DNA of 64,000 nucleotides, from assembly GCA_963664845.1 (NCBI GenBank), contig OY761615.1:2542001-2606000 (forward strand), written 5' to 3'. Positions 35,024-42,617 of the stretch are shown piece by piece. The notes under the pieces are model-generated. The model was not told the origin of the DNA, made no database searches, and saw only the letters and a list, made by a program, of their open reading frames with translations. The translations under genes were made by a program, and so were the position numbers. The DNA is from CAIYTF01 sp963664845. Its GTDB lineage: Bacteria; Bacteroidota; Ignavibacteria; Ignavibacteriales; Ignavibacteriaceae. Numbering within the stretch: position 1 is the stretch's first letter; every line of letters starts with the position of its first letter.

Positions 35024-35674
35024 TTACATTTCTACAATCGTAAATCGCTCAAGTTCCAACAATGAATGTTGCTGCCGTTCCGAGGTCACCCGGTGAATTG
35101 CACCTTGCACCACCTTTTCCACTAACGCCAGAGCACCTGTATATATATTGTTCAATTCAGAAGAGAGCCGGTCATTAAGTGTGTCGTACCAACTGATCTC
35201 CGGAATAGCGTTCACCGGGAAATCGTGATGCTTGCTGTCTGATACGGCTCGTTCAAAATAGGCTTTTACTGCATTCAGCGGAGCAAGCTCATATTCGGCC
35301 GATTCGGTAAGCAGCTTTCGCTCGAGCGAATAAAGTGTTCCACAGCGAAGCCGTTTCCCGTCTTTAAGGAAATAGTCGCTCATAAGGAACCGCTGCTTAC
35401 CGGAGCTGTGCGGAGTCAGTTCCAAATCAGTTTCAAATTCAATATCATCGACCAGAAAATGCAGCAGCACCTTTTCGGACGAACTTTGTTTCAACTTAAT
35501 GAGCCGCCAATGCATACGCTGCAGGAAAACAGCAGCCGGTGAAAGGTTTGCTGAGTCTGACCCGATAATCCTGTTATCAACCGCGTGAGCAAACGCCTTA
35601 TCAAACTGCTTTGATCGCCCCTGTGGTTTCCGGAAATCAAATCCGGATTCGATAGTTACGATTCGTTCCAGCAT
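35024..35674 (-). CDS. Protein of unknown function in the flagellar/signalling operon
   Basis: 216 aa, no signal peptide or membrane helix. The middle part shows beta-rich segments (KVLLHFLVDDIEFETDLEL, RCGTLYSLERKLL) and the C-terminus is helical (LNNIYTGALALVEKVVQGAI). No family is recognised. It sits between the REC-DHp protein and the PAS kinase with 2 bp before the kinase start, so it is likely co-translated and tied to the same signalling path. Confidence 0.75.
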   Translation of the reverse strand: MLERIVTIESGFDFRKPQGRSKQFDKAFAHAVDNRIIGSDSANLSPAAVFLQRMHWRLIKLKQSSSEKVLLHFLVDDIEFETDLELTPHSSGKQRFLMSDYFLKDGKRLRCGTLYSLERKLLTESAEYELAPLNAVKAYFERAVSDSKHHDFPVNAIPEISWYDTLNDRLSSELNNIYTGALALVEKVVQGAIHRVTSERQQHSLLELERFTIVEM

Positions 35675-35700
35675 CAGGTTGCTCCTTCATTGCATGCCTA

Positions 35701-36357
35701 TTAGTCAATTTTCAGCATCCGCATATCATCAATATAGTTGATGATTTCCGGATTCTTGATATTCTGTAACGCTTCAACCGAATTTTTAATTCGTTTAATG
35801 GCCTCATTTAGTATCTGAAAATCTTCCCGGTGTTTTTCTTTTTCGCTCTCGGGAAGGTCCATCTCAATGTTTTGTATAGTTGCAACAAGACTGGTCAACG
35901 GGTTATTTATCTGATGCCCTATTCCGCAGGCAATCTCAACAATGGCCTTATTATGTTCAATTTGACTCAGTTCGCGCTGCAGATTAAAGATACGAATTCC
36001 TGATCGTATTCGTGCAAACAGTTCCTGATTCTCAACCGGTTTAACAAGAAAATCATCGGCACCGACATCCAGCCCCATCACCCGGTCTTTCAGGGAGGAA
36101 CGGGCGGTCAGCAAAATAAAATAAATAAGCTTATACTTTTCATTTTGCTTGACAAGATTGCATAACTGAATACCATCCATTTGCGGCATCGTCCAGTCTG
36201 CAAGGATCACCTGCGGCATAAAGGTATCCAGTTTTCGGACCGCATCAAGGCCGTTAAAAGCTGTCTGCACTTCGAAGTTGTTTTTTGACAGCGACCGCTC
36301 CAGAATGAAGCGTGTATCGTTATCGTCTTCAACAATCAGTATTTTATCGCGTTCCAT
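35701..36357 (-). CDS. Receiver-DHp protein lacking a catalytic ATPase domain
   Basis: A 218-aa protein: receiver domain at 1-125 (Asp11-Asp12, phospho-acceptor Asp54 in ILADWTMPQMDG, Lys106 in FLVKPV), a coiled helix, then a DHp-like helix with His148 in IACGIGHQINNPLTSLVATI. After about 50 more residues the protein ends, without the N, G1 and G2 boxes. It could act as a phosphotransfer intermediate or a dimerising phosphatase. The start overlaps the next regulator gene by 14 bases. Confidence 0.88.
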   Translation of the reverse strand: MERDKILIVEDDNDTRFILERSLSKNNFEVQTAFNGLDAVRKLDTFMPQVILADWTMPQMDGIQLCNLVKQNEKYKLIYFILLTARSSLKDRVMGLDVGADDFLVKPVENQELFARIRSGIRIFNLQRELSQIEHNKAIVEIACGIGHQINNPLTSLVATIQNIEMDLPESEKEKHREDFQILNEAIKRIKNSVEALQNIKNPEIINYIDDMRMLKID

Positions 36358-36751
36358 TAGCTACAGTCAGTCTCTGTATTTTGAGCAGAAGGTCATTAAA
36401 ATCGGTAATTGGCTTAAGAATATAGTCATCAGCATGGCTTTCAGTCAACAGGTCGCGGCCATTCATTTTATTCTGATAGGCCGTGACAAGCAAAACAGGA
36501 ATGGACTCATACTTCGGATTGTTTTTCACCAACTGCGAAAGCATCACACCATCCACTTTTTCATCGTTCAGATAGGTGTTTTTCAGGTTAATGTCCAGAA
36601 TGATCAAAGATACCGGGCGCTCTTCAAGAATGGTAAGGAAATCATCCCCGCTGTCGGTCACGGTAATCTCATACGAAGTTCTCCTAAACAGATAGGAATA
36701 GAACTGCTGCGTGAAAGGGTCATCTTCCATTATTAATATATAATCGCTCAT
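36344..36751 (-). CDS. Single-domain response regulator
   Basis: A 135-aa receiver with Glu9-Asp10-Asp11, phospho-acceptor Asp53 in LIILDINLKN, Thr in LLVTAYQ, and Lys in YILKPI. It has no output domain. An insertion of about eight residues (NTYLNDEKVDG) follows the phospho-acceptor. It overlaps the motB stop by four bases (ATGA) and the downstream REC-DHp gene by 14. Confidence 0.9.
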   Translation of the reverse strand: MSDYILIMEDDPFTQQFYSYLFRRTSYEITVTDSGDDFLTILEERPVSLIILDINLKNTYLNDEKVDGVMLSQLVKNNPKYESIPVLLVTAYQNKMNGRDLLTESHADDYILKPITDFNDLLLKIQRLTVANGTR

Positions 36752-37536
36752 TTTGCACCAGGATATTTAACTATAATACTTATTCGGCGATTCACCAGGT
36801 CATAGGGATCGCTTGGGTTTTTCAATTTTTTATCGGCATAACCGCGGATCCCCTGCACGTGGGAATCCGGCAATCCGCCTGCATATAAGGCGCGTCGGGC
36901 GGAATTGGCGCGGTCAGCGCTCAGTTCATAATTGGAATAGCCCTGCATACTGTTGGAAAAAGGCCTTGCATCAGTGTGCCCCTCCACCATAATGCCATTG
37001 GGCATTTTTGCAAGCTGTTCACCGACCATACCTATCAGATGCATAGCCTTGTTATTTAATCTGGCTGTTCCAATTTCAAAGAAAATGTCATTTGTTTTGG
37101 AGGAATCGATAAGTTCAATGCGTAAACCTTCATCCGTCATTTCCATATGCACAAACGAGGTGAGCTGTTGGAATTCCGGAGTCTCTTTGAGCTTTTCCTC
37201 AATCTTCGCGCTCATTTGTTTGAGCTTTTCCTGTTCAATCTCTTGGGCCTGTTTCTCATTTAAAAGCTTGGGGTCCGTAACCGAGGTTTTATTGCCTTCA
37301 ATAACCCGGTCGCCCTTGCCAACGGCAATGCCAACAGGATTCTTAAAATATTCGGCAACTTTTTCCCGGACCTCATTTCCCTGACTCATGATCCAGAGAA
37401 CAATGAAGAGAGCCATCATGGCTGTTACAAAGTCGGCATATGCCACCTTCCAGGCTCCGCCGTGGCCGCCATGCCCCCCTTTGACCACTTTCTTAATGAT
37501 GATGGGTGAATCACCCTTGTGATCGGCTCCTGCCAT
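36748..37536 (-). CDS. motB: Flagellar stator protein MotB (set 1)
   Basis: A 262-aa peptidoglycan-anchored half of the stator. Residues about 30-53 hold the plug and single membrane helix AYADFVTAMMALFIVLWIMS with the ion-binding Asp. The C-terminal OmpA-like domain has MVEGHTDARPF and ADRANSARRALYAGGL. A His/Gly-rich N-terminus (KGGHGGHGGAWK) precedes it. It directly follows motA with one-base overlap, so the two are co-translated. Confidence 0.94.
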   Translation of the reverse strand: MAGADHKGDSPIIIKKVVKGGHGGHGGAWKVAYADFVTAMMALFIVLWIMSQGNEVREKVAEYFKNPVGIAVGKGDRVIEGNKTSVTDPKLLNEKQAQEIEQEKLKQMSAKIEEKLKETPEFQQLTSFVHMEMTDEGLRIELIDSSKTNDIFFEIGTARLNNKAMHLIGMVGEQLAKMPNGIMVEGHTDARPFSNSMQGYSNYELSADRANSARRALYAGGLPDSHVQGIRGYADKKLKNPSDPYDLVNRRISIIVKYPGAK

Positions 37537-38393
37537 TATTCTTTCTTTCCGCGGAGATAGGACTCAAGTTCGGTGAAAGACGGCCGCGAATCGGAATAAA
37601 GCGTTCTTCTGGCAATTTCAACGGCAACAATTGGAGGATTCCCTTTAGCGTATGCAACAATTGCAGCTTTAATTGTTTCCAGATAGCGCACTTCGCCGGC
37701 AATCATATGCTCAACGTTGGTTGCCAAAGGATTAACAAAACCGTATGAAAGGAGCACACCAAGGAAGGTACCGACAAGTGCGGCAGCAACGTGATGCCCC
37801 ACGACTTCAGCTCCCTCGTTGATGGAACCCATGGTAACAATAATGCCCAACACCGCGGCCACGATACCCAAACCGGGGAGGGCATCACCAACTTTCGAAA
37901 TGATCATTGCAACAGGTTCAGACTCAGCTTCATACGTGTCAATTTCGACTTCCATCAGCGATTCCAATTCGTGTGGTGGAACACCTCCCGAAAGCATTAC
38001 TTTTAAGGTATCGCAAAAAAATGAAAGCGCAATAGGGTTGCTGGCAAATTTTTTGTTGCGGGAGATTATTTCACTTTCAGCCGGTTTTTCAATATGTTTT
38101 TCAATTGCCAGTAATCCGTCCCGCTGTGCAATTAGAAACAAGTCATAAAATGATTTGAGTAGTTCAAGGTAATCGTTTTTTGATGAGTGTGAACCGGATA
38201 TTGCCTTTGGAATAGCTGCGATAATTTTTTTCAGCAATGCGGGATTGGCTGAAATTAAAACACTTCCCAGTACCGCGCCACCAATGGTTACGAATTCAGA
38301 TACCTGGATCAGGAGTAACAGGTTTCCACCTGCCATAGTAAAACCAACAACCACCGCAACCATTACTACTAGAGCACCAATTATTACAAACAT
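37536..38393 (-). CDS. motA: Flagellar stator protein MotA (set 1)
   Basis: A 285-aa membrane protein with four helices: MFVIIGALVVMVAVVVGFTM at the start and the pair GLGIVAAVLGIIVTMGSI and HHVAAALVGTFLGVLLSYGF later. The central cytoplasmic loop carries the charged residues that contact the rotor. The C-terminus (YAKGNPPIVAVEIARRTL) is typical of MotA. It is followed by motB and preceded by the REC-HPt gene at 6 bp. Confidence 0.94.
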   Translation of the reverse strand: MFVIIGALVVMVAVVVGFTMAGGNLLLLIQVSEFVTIGGAVLGSVLISANPALLKKIIAAIPKAISGSHSSKNDYLELLKSFYDLFLIAQRDGLLAIEKHIEKPAESEIISRNKKFASNPIALSFFCDTLKVMLSGGVPPHELESLMEVEIDTYEAESEPVAMIISKVGDALPGLGIVAAVLGIIVTMGSINEGAEVVGHHVAAALVGTFLGVLLSYGFVNPLATNVEHMIAGEVRYLETIKAAIVAYAKGNPPIVAVEIARRTLYSDSRPSFTELESYLRGKKE

Positions 38394-38399
38394 AGCCTG

Positions 38400-39155
38400 T
38401 TACTGATCACTCCCGATTGTTGCTGATTGATATTCGTCTTCGAGCCGTTTTAGCGCCTGGAGCAATTGTTCACTTTTAAGCTGGATAAACATCCAATCCG
38501 TGTCCGTCACCGCTTCACGCCGCTCAATTTCTGACGCTAACTTGGTTAAGTTGGCCTGACCAATGGTGCTGCCCGAGCCTTTTATCTCGTGCGCAACAGT
38601 TTTCACCATTTTATAATCCCTTTTCTGCAGGCCTTCACTGAGCTGCTCCCTCTTTTTGGGAAGCACTTGTATAAATATTTTGGTTAAATCTTTTTGGAGC
38701 TCCGCCTGATCCGAGTCGTTTAACAGTTTCACTTTTTCTTCTTTGTCAAACAACTTTTCGCCAAGCACTTCATTCACACAACGTATGATGGTTTCTTTCT
38801 GAAGCGGTTTGGAGATGACACGGTCAGCACCTGCTTCAATTGCGGCCAATACGTTTCGCCGGTCTGTGTTCGCGCTTATGACAATAACAGGAATATCCTT
38901 GATCTCCATCAGCACCTTTTTCACCTGGAGCATTTTCAGTCCATCGAAATTGGGCATCATCAGATCAAGGAAAATGACGTTGGGGCGAATCTCAACCGCT
39001 TTCTTTAGTCCTTCAAGACCATCACTGCAGGTGATCACCTCAAAGTTATAATCTTCGAAAAAATGCCGAAGTGCGTGGAGAATTACATCCGAATCATCGA
39101 CAACCAGCATACGCAATTGTCGTGATTTGATAGGCGGAATATTGGGATCAATCAT
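38400..39155 (-). CDS. Receiver-HPt protein
   Basis: 251 aa: receiver domain at 10-135 with Asp20-Asp21, phospho-acceptor Asp64 in IFLDLMMPNFDG and Lys116 in ISKPLQ, followed by an HPt four-helix bundle with His189 in TVAHEIKGSGSTIG. Such proteins relay phosphate in a multistep circuit. It lies between csrA (overlapping by four bases) and motA. A kinase with this partner has not been identified; the PAS kinase at 33144 is the nearest complete one. Confidence 0.9.
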   Translation of the reverse strand: MIDPNIPPIKSRQLRMLVVDDSDVILHALRHFFEDYNFEVITCSDGLEGLKKAVEIRPNVIFLDLMMPNFDGLKMLQVKKVLMEIKDIPVIVISANTDRRNVLAAIEAGADRVISKPLQKETIIRCVNEVLGEKLFDKEEKVKLLNDSDQAELQKDLTKIFIQVLPKKREQLSEGLQKRDYKMVKTVAHEIKGSGSTIGQANLTKLASEIERREAVTDTDWMFIQLKSEQLLQALKRLEDEYQSATIGSDQ

Positions 39156-39397
39156 TGCTCGCGTTTATTAATCTTCAATTGTCCAAGTTCTGCCGGCAGT
39201 TTCACTTCTTTAATCAACTCGGCAGCCTGTTTGTTCTGAGCTTTGATGTTCTCATATAACTCATCACGGAGTATTTTGATGCTTGTAGGAGCTTCGATAC
39301 CTATTTTGATCTGTGTATCGGAGACCGCGACCACACTGATAACGATATCAGCGCCAATGCGGATTTTTTCATTTATCTTCCTTGATAGAACTAGCAT
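39152..39397 (-). CDS. csrA: Carbon storage regulator CsrA
   Basis: An RNA-binding post-transcriptional repressor. 81 aa starting MLVLSRKINEKIRIGADIVI, with the characteristic APTSIKILRDELYENI helix; the C-terminus is extended by about 20 residues. It represses flagellar and other mRNAs by binding GGA motifs. The neighbouring gene fliW encodes its antagonist, as in Bacillus and many flagellated bacteria. Confidence 0.97.
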   Translation of the reverse strand: MLVLSRKINEKIRIGADIVISVVAVSDTQIKIGIEAPTSIKILRDELYENIKAQNKQAAELIKEVKLPAELGQLKINKREQ

Positions 39398-39411
39398 AGT
39401 GGTTTCTTTTG

Positions 39412-39795
39412 TTAATTTTCGACAAACAGTTTATAATCCATGGGGTAGTTTTCAGTATCAAATATTTTTTGAAAGCCGGTTTTTTTCGTCTGGCTGACAT
39501 AAACCGGAGCTTTGAGATTAACCGTAATATTTGCGGGATTCTTGTCAAATTTTACGATTCCAAATGCTTCAAAATCCACCGTTTGATCATATTCCTTCAT
39601 GAGGAGACGGGCCGGGATGAGAGGAAATACGATCTCCGGCTCTTCAACCGAGGTGAGCCAATGGAATAAACCATCGTCCTGACTCAACAAAATGTATTTT
39701 GTGAGACTCTCAAATCCAATGATACCTTCCGTAAAAGAGAGCACTGAACCATCATCAAATTCGACTTCGCCAAATTGATATGTTTGTAATTTCAT
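39412..39795 (-). CDS. fliW: Flagellar assembly factor FliW
   Basis: Binds CsrA and flagellin to couple flagellin supply to translation. 127 aa from ATG 39795, which has AAAGGAAC five bases upstream; the open frame to 39831 adds twelve unlike residues. It has FGEVEFDDGSVLSFTEGIIG and GFESLTKYILL typical of the family. It is followed by csrA after 15 bp. No flagellin gene lies in this window. Confidence 0.95.
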   Translation of the reverse strand: MKLQTYQFGEVEFDDGSVLSFTEGIIGFESLTKYILLSQDDGLFHWLTSVEEPEIVFPLIPARLLMKEYDQTVDFEAFGIVKFDKNPANITVNLKAPVYVSQTKKTGFQKIFDTENYPMDYKLFVEN

Positions 39796-39877
39796 ATTTG
39801 TTCCTTTTTTTGACTCTTTTATACTAACCACGTTCTTTTTGCTGTATCTGTAGAAAAACTGAGATTCTCTATATACA

Positions 39878-39903
39878 GTATCGAAAATTCTTCTGTTATT
39901 TTA
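39878..39903 (-). promoter_or_regulatory. Candidate FliA (sigma28) promoter of fliW-csrA
   Basis: On the minus strand: TAAA, 14 nt, TTCGATAC, against sigma28 consensus TAAA, 15 nt, GCCGATAA. The site lies in the 100-bp gap between motB and fliW, and the -35 overlaps the last codons of motB. The shared TTCGATA core with the chemotaxis promoter candidate adds weight. Confidence 0.3.
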
Positions 39904-40720
39904 AAATGACAATATCAACTCTGCGGTTATTGGCACGCCCTTCCGGGGTGTCATTAGATGCTATGGGGTGATATTCCGCGAACCCTACAACCGAAACCCT
40001 TCCGGGTGGCAGATTCTCCTTATCCATCAGATAAAAACCGGTGTTTGTAGCCCGCGCCACCGAAAGATGCCAATTCGAAGGGAAAGTGTTTCCCGCGATA
40101 GGAATATTGTCGGTATGGCCCTCAATTCTGATATCATTCGGCAGAGAGCGCAGTGCCGGCGCAAGTTTTTTTAGAATAATTTTGGAATAGTCAGTCAACT
40201 CTGCTTTTCCGGAAATAAAGAGAATATCGTCAAGAATCCGGATAGTGATACCACGTTCATTCTGCACCAACTGCACGGCGCTGTTCAACTCATTATCTTC
40301 CAACGCTTTGCGGACATGATCCTGCAGACGCTTCAACGGGTCGGCCTGCGCAATAAGTGCCGAGCCCCCCGCCATACCGCTGATTGAAATTTTGGAACTG
40401 TCGGAGCTTCCAAACACTTTTCCGGCAGCTTCCACAACCTTCCTGTACTTTTCCAAATCAACATTTGAAAAGGCATATAGCAAAATAAACAATCCCAGCA
40501 AAAGAGTGATAAGATCCGCGTATGTTATTAAATACCGGTCTGTGCCACCCTCTTCTTCGTGAAAAGCATCGTCCTCCGCTACGCGAGAACGAGCTCTTGT
40601 TCGCTTTGCGAAAGGAGGCTTGCCATTCTTGCTTTGATTAGCGACGGTATCTCCCCGCTGTGGAGTGCCAGCACTCCCTCCAGGGACACTTCCATCAAAC
40701 GCTTCTCTTCTATGTGACAT
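39896..40720 (-). CDS. motB: Flagellar stator protein MotB (set 2), with long overlap on motA
   Basis: A 274-aa MotB. The membrane helix YLITYADLITLLLGLFILLY has the ion-binding Asp, and the OmpA-like C-terminus has IRIEGHTDNIPI and GRANNRRVDIVIL. Between the only upstream ATG (40720) and the helix there is no other ATG, GTG or TTG in frame, so the N-terminal 60 residues (basic, Arg/Gly-rich) are probably translated. That makes the first 142 bases overlap the motA 3' end in another frame. Start without a strong ribosome binding site. Confidence 0.9.
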   Translation of the reverse strand: MSHRREAFDGSVPGGSAGTPQRGDTVANQSKNGKPPFAKRTRARSRVAEDDAFHEEEGGTDRYLITYADLITLLLGLFILLYAFSNVDLEKYRKVVEAAGKVFGSSDSSKISISGMAGGSALIAQADPLKRLQDHVRKALEDNELNSAVQLVQNERGITIRILDDILFISGKAELTDYSKIILKKLAPALRSLPNDIRIEGHTDNIPIAGNTFPSNWHLSVARATNTGFYLMDKENLPPGRVSVVGFAEYHPIASNDTPEGRANNRRVDIVILK

Positions 40721-41355
40721 TGCTTAAGTTTATCGCCTATTGGTAACCAAAAAATATTTGCCGTAAAAACGCCCCATAATGTTGCTATAAATGCAGACGC
40801 GATGCTGTGTACCAGCCGCGTAGGATCGTTTCCTGCATTTGCCAGCGTCATTATCAGGCCGAGAACTGTTCCCAAGATTCCCATGGTGGGAGCATAACCT
40901 CCCATTTTGGAAAAGATGGTGATATTCGAAAAATGCCGTTCCTGCATTGCCCTCATTTCCAAACGGGCAATTGTCTCAATGGTGTCTGCATCAGAACCAT
41001 CCAAGAGAAAACGCAGCATTTTCCTCGTAAAATAATGCTCAAACCGTTCTATATCCTTTTCGATGGAAAGTAATCCATTTTGTCTGCCTCTGATTGCCAG
41101 ATCGGAAAAGGTGTCAATCAACGAGGGGATATCATACTCTTCGGGGAAATATGCTTTCCGGATGAGTTGAAACATCACAAAAAACTTTTCGATGCCAAAC
41201 CCGATAATAATGGCAGCAAACGTACCGCCAAAAACAATGAGCATCGCCGGCCCTAGAAAAAGAGCCTGCAGACTGCCGCCTTCAAAAATGAAGGCACCAA
41301 AAATGGCAAAAAGCCCAATGAGAAAACCGTAGATAGATCCCGATTGTCGTTTCAT
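40579..41355 (-). CDS. motA: Flagellar stator protein MotA (set 2)
   Basis: A 258-aa MotA with four helices (YGFLIGLFAIFGAFIFEGGS, LGPAMLIVFGGTFAAIIIGF, APTMGILGTVLGLIMTLANA, ASAFIATLWGVFTANIFWLP). The C-terminus (EGVLALHSGEIPSLIKARM) is the typical MotA end, so the reading frame is real up to 40579. It overlaps the flgL start by four bases (ATGA). With set 1 this makes two separate stators. Confidence 0.94.
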   Translation of the reverse strand: MKRQSGSIYGFLIGLFAIFGAFIFEGGSLQALFLGPAMLIVFGGTFAAIIIGFGIEKFFVMFQLIRKAYFPEEYDIPSLIDTFSDLAIRGRQNGLLSIEKDIERFEHYFTRKMLRFLLDGSDADTIETIARLEMRAMQERHFSNITIFSKMGGYAPTMGILGTVLGLIMTLANAGNDPTRLVHSIASAFIATLWGVFTANIFWLPIGDKLKQCHIEEKRLMEVSLEGVLALHSGEIPSLIKARMASLLSQSEQELVLA

Positions 41356-42587
41356 AAGTAGTCAATTAACGATTTGGGTAATATCATTGCAGATGTCTTA
41401 TACAACATCTCAGTCGTGTACTGGGCTGCTTGCAATTCAATTGCAGCCTTGGCTTTGTCGGTGTCTTTCTCTGAAGATAACAGATCCTGCACCTGCAACT
41501 GCTGGCTTTGCAGCATATCACTTGCCGCTGTCAACCGGTTCTGAATACTACCGGCATCTGACGATTTTTGCAGCAGACGGGCATTAAAATCGTTAAGCAG
41601 TTTCAACTGTGCGTCACTGGGCAATTTTCCGCTATTCAGATCATCCACAATTGCCTGAATTGCATTAAGCATATTGGTGGGCTGACTTGCCGAGCCCGAA
41701 ACTGACGCGGTATTTCCTTCAGTTATATCGGCAGCATCAATTGTAAAACTGATCTTTGCGGTTTTGGCTTCGACCGCAATTTTTTGTGGTGTTGCACCAT
41801 CAACTGATTGCAACTTTCCGGTAGTCGCATCAAAAGCCAATTGCTTTGTTGCCGTTGACACCACCGTGCCTGCTGCATCCTTTACTTCATATTGAAATGA
41901 ATAGGCATTTGCACCGGTCTTGGTATAGGTGGCAGCAACGTTATAAACAGTTCCGTCGGCGTTCTGAATTTGCGTAGTGTTTTGGGAAACTGTTCCAATA
42001 GCGGCTGACCTATCCAGACTGCCGGATTGTTTCACAACTGATCCGAAGAGTTCTTCACCGGTGGTGTTGATCTTTTGCTCAGTTGTTGAAGATATTTTAA
42101 TACTGTGCGATCCGCTGGTATCTGTTCCGCCGCCGAACCATGTTGCGTCTTGAGAATAGGGTGCCGTACCGGAATTTGTTCCACCGAACGCATACTTGCC
42201 ATCCACTTGCGTGTTGGCATATTGTACAATAGCCTGCAGGGATTGTTTAATTTTCTGTCCATATGATGGAAGCAGGCTGGAGTTTGCTGCATTTGTAGCA
42301 TACGTAAGATTATCCACAATGCTCTGTGTTTCCGTTTGCATGCCGTCCAGGGCGGTTGTAGTGGCCGCCAAAAAACTCTGACCGTTTTCAATATTCTTTG
42401 AATACGTACTTATATTCTGCAGCTGGTTCTGCAGCCGGTTGATCCGTGCAGCGCTCAGCGGGTTTTCCGAGGCCTTTTGTATTTTTGTTCCGGTTGCCAC
42501 CTGGGTTTGCAGATTAACCAGAGTTTTCTTGGCATAGCCGAGGCTGCTCAAGAAGGTATTCTGTAAATAGCTGTCAGTTATTCTCAT
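41352..42587 (-). CDS. flgL: Flagellar hook-associated protein FlgL
   Basis: Joins the hook to the filament. 411 aa with flagellin-like coiled ends: MRITDSYLQNTFLSSLGYAK at the N-terminus with VATGTKIQKASENPLSAARI, and TDKAKAAIELQAAQYTTEML at the C-terminus. A variable middle region is exposed. It is co-transcribed with flgK 30 bp upstream. Confidence 0.93.
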   Translation of the reverse strand: MRITDSYLQNTFLSSLGYAKKTLVNLQTQVATGTKIQKASENPLSAARINRLQNQLQNISTYSKNIENGQSFLAATTTALDGMQTETQSIVDNLTYATNAANSSLLPSYGQKIKQSLQAIVQYANTQVDGKYAFGGTNSGTAPYSQDATWFGGGTDTSGSHSIKISSTTEQKINTTGEELFGSVVKQSGSLDRSAAIGTVSQNTTQIQNADGTVYNVAATYTKTGANAYSFQYEVKDAAGTVVSTATKQLAFDATTGKLQSVDGATPQKIAVEAKTAKISFTIDAADITEGNTASVSGSASQPTNMLNAIQAIVDDLNSGKLPSDAQLKLLNDFNARLLQKSSDAGSIQNRLTAASDMLQSQQLQVQDLLSSEKDTDKAKAAIELQAAQYTTEMLYKTSAMILPKSLIDYL

Positions 42588-42617
42588 TGCTGTATTCCCG
42601 CGATTTAGATAGTTTCA

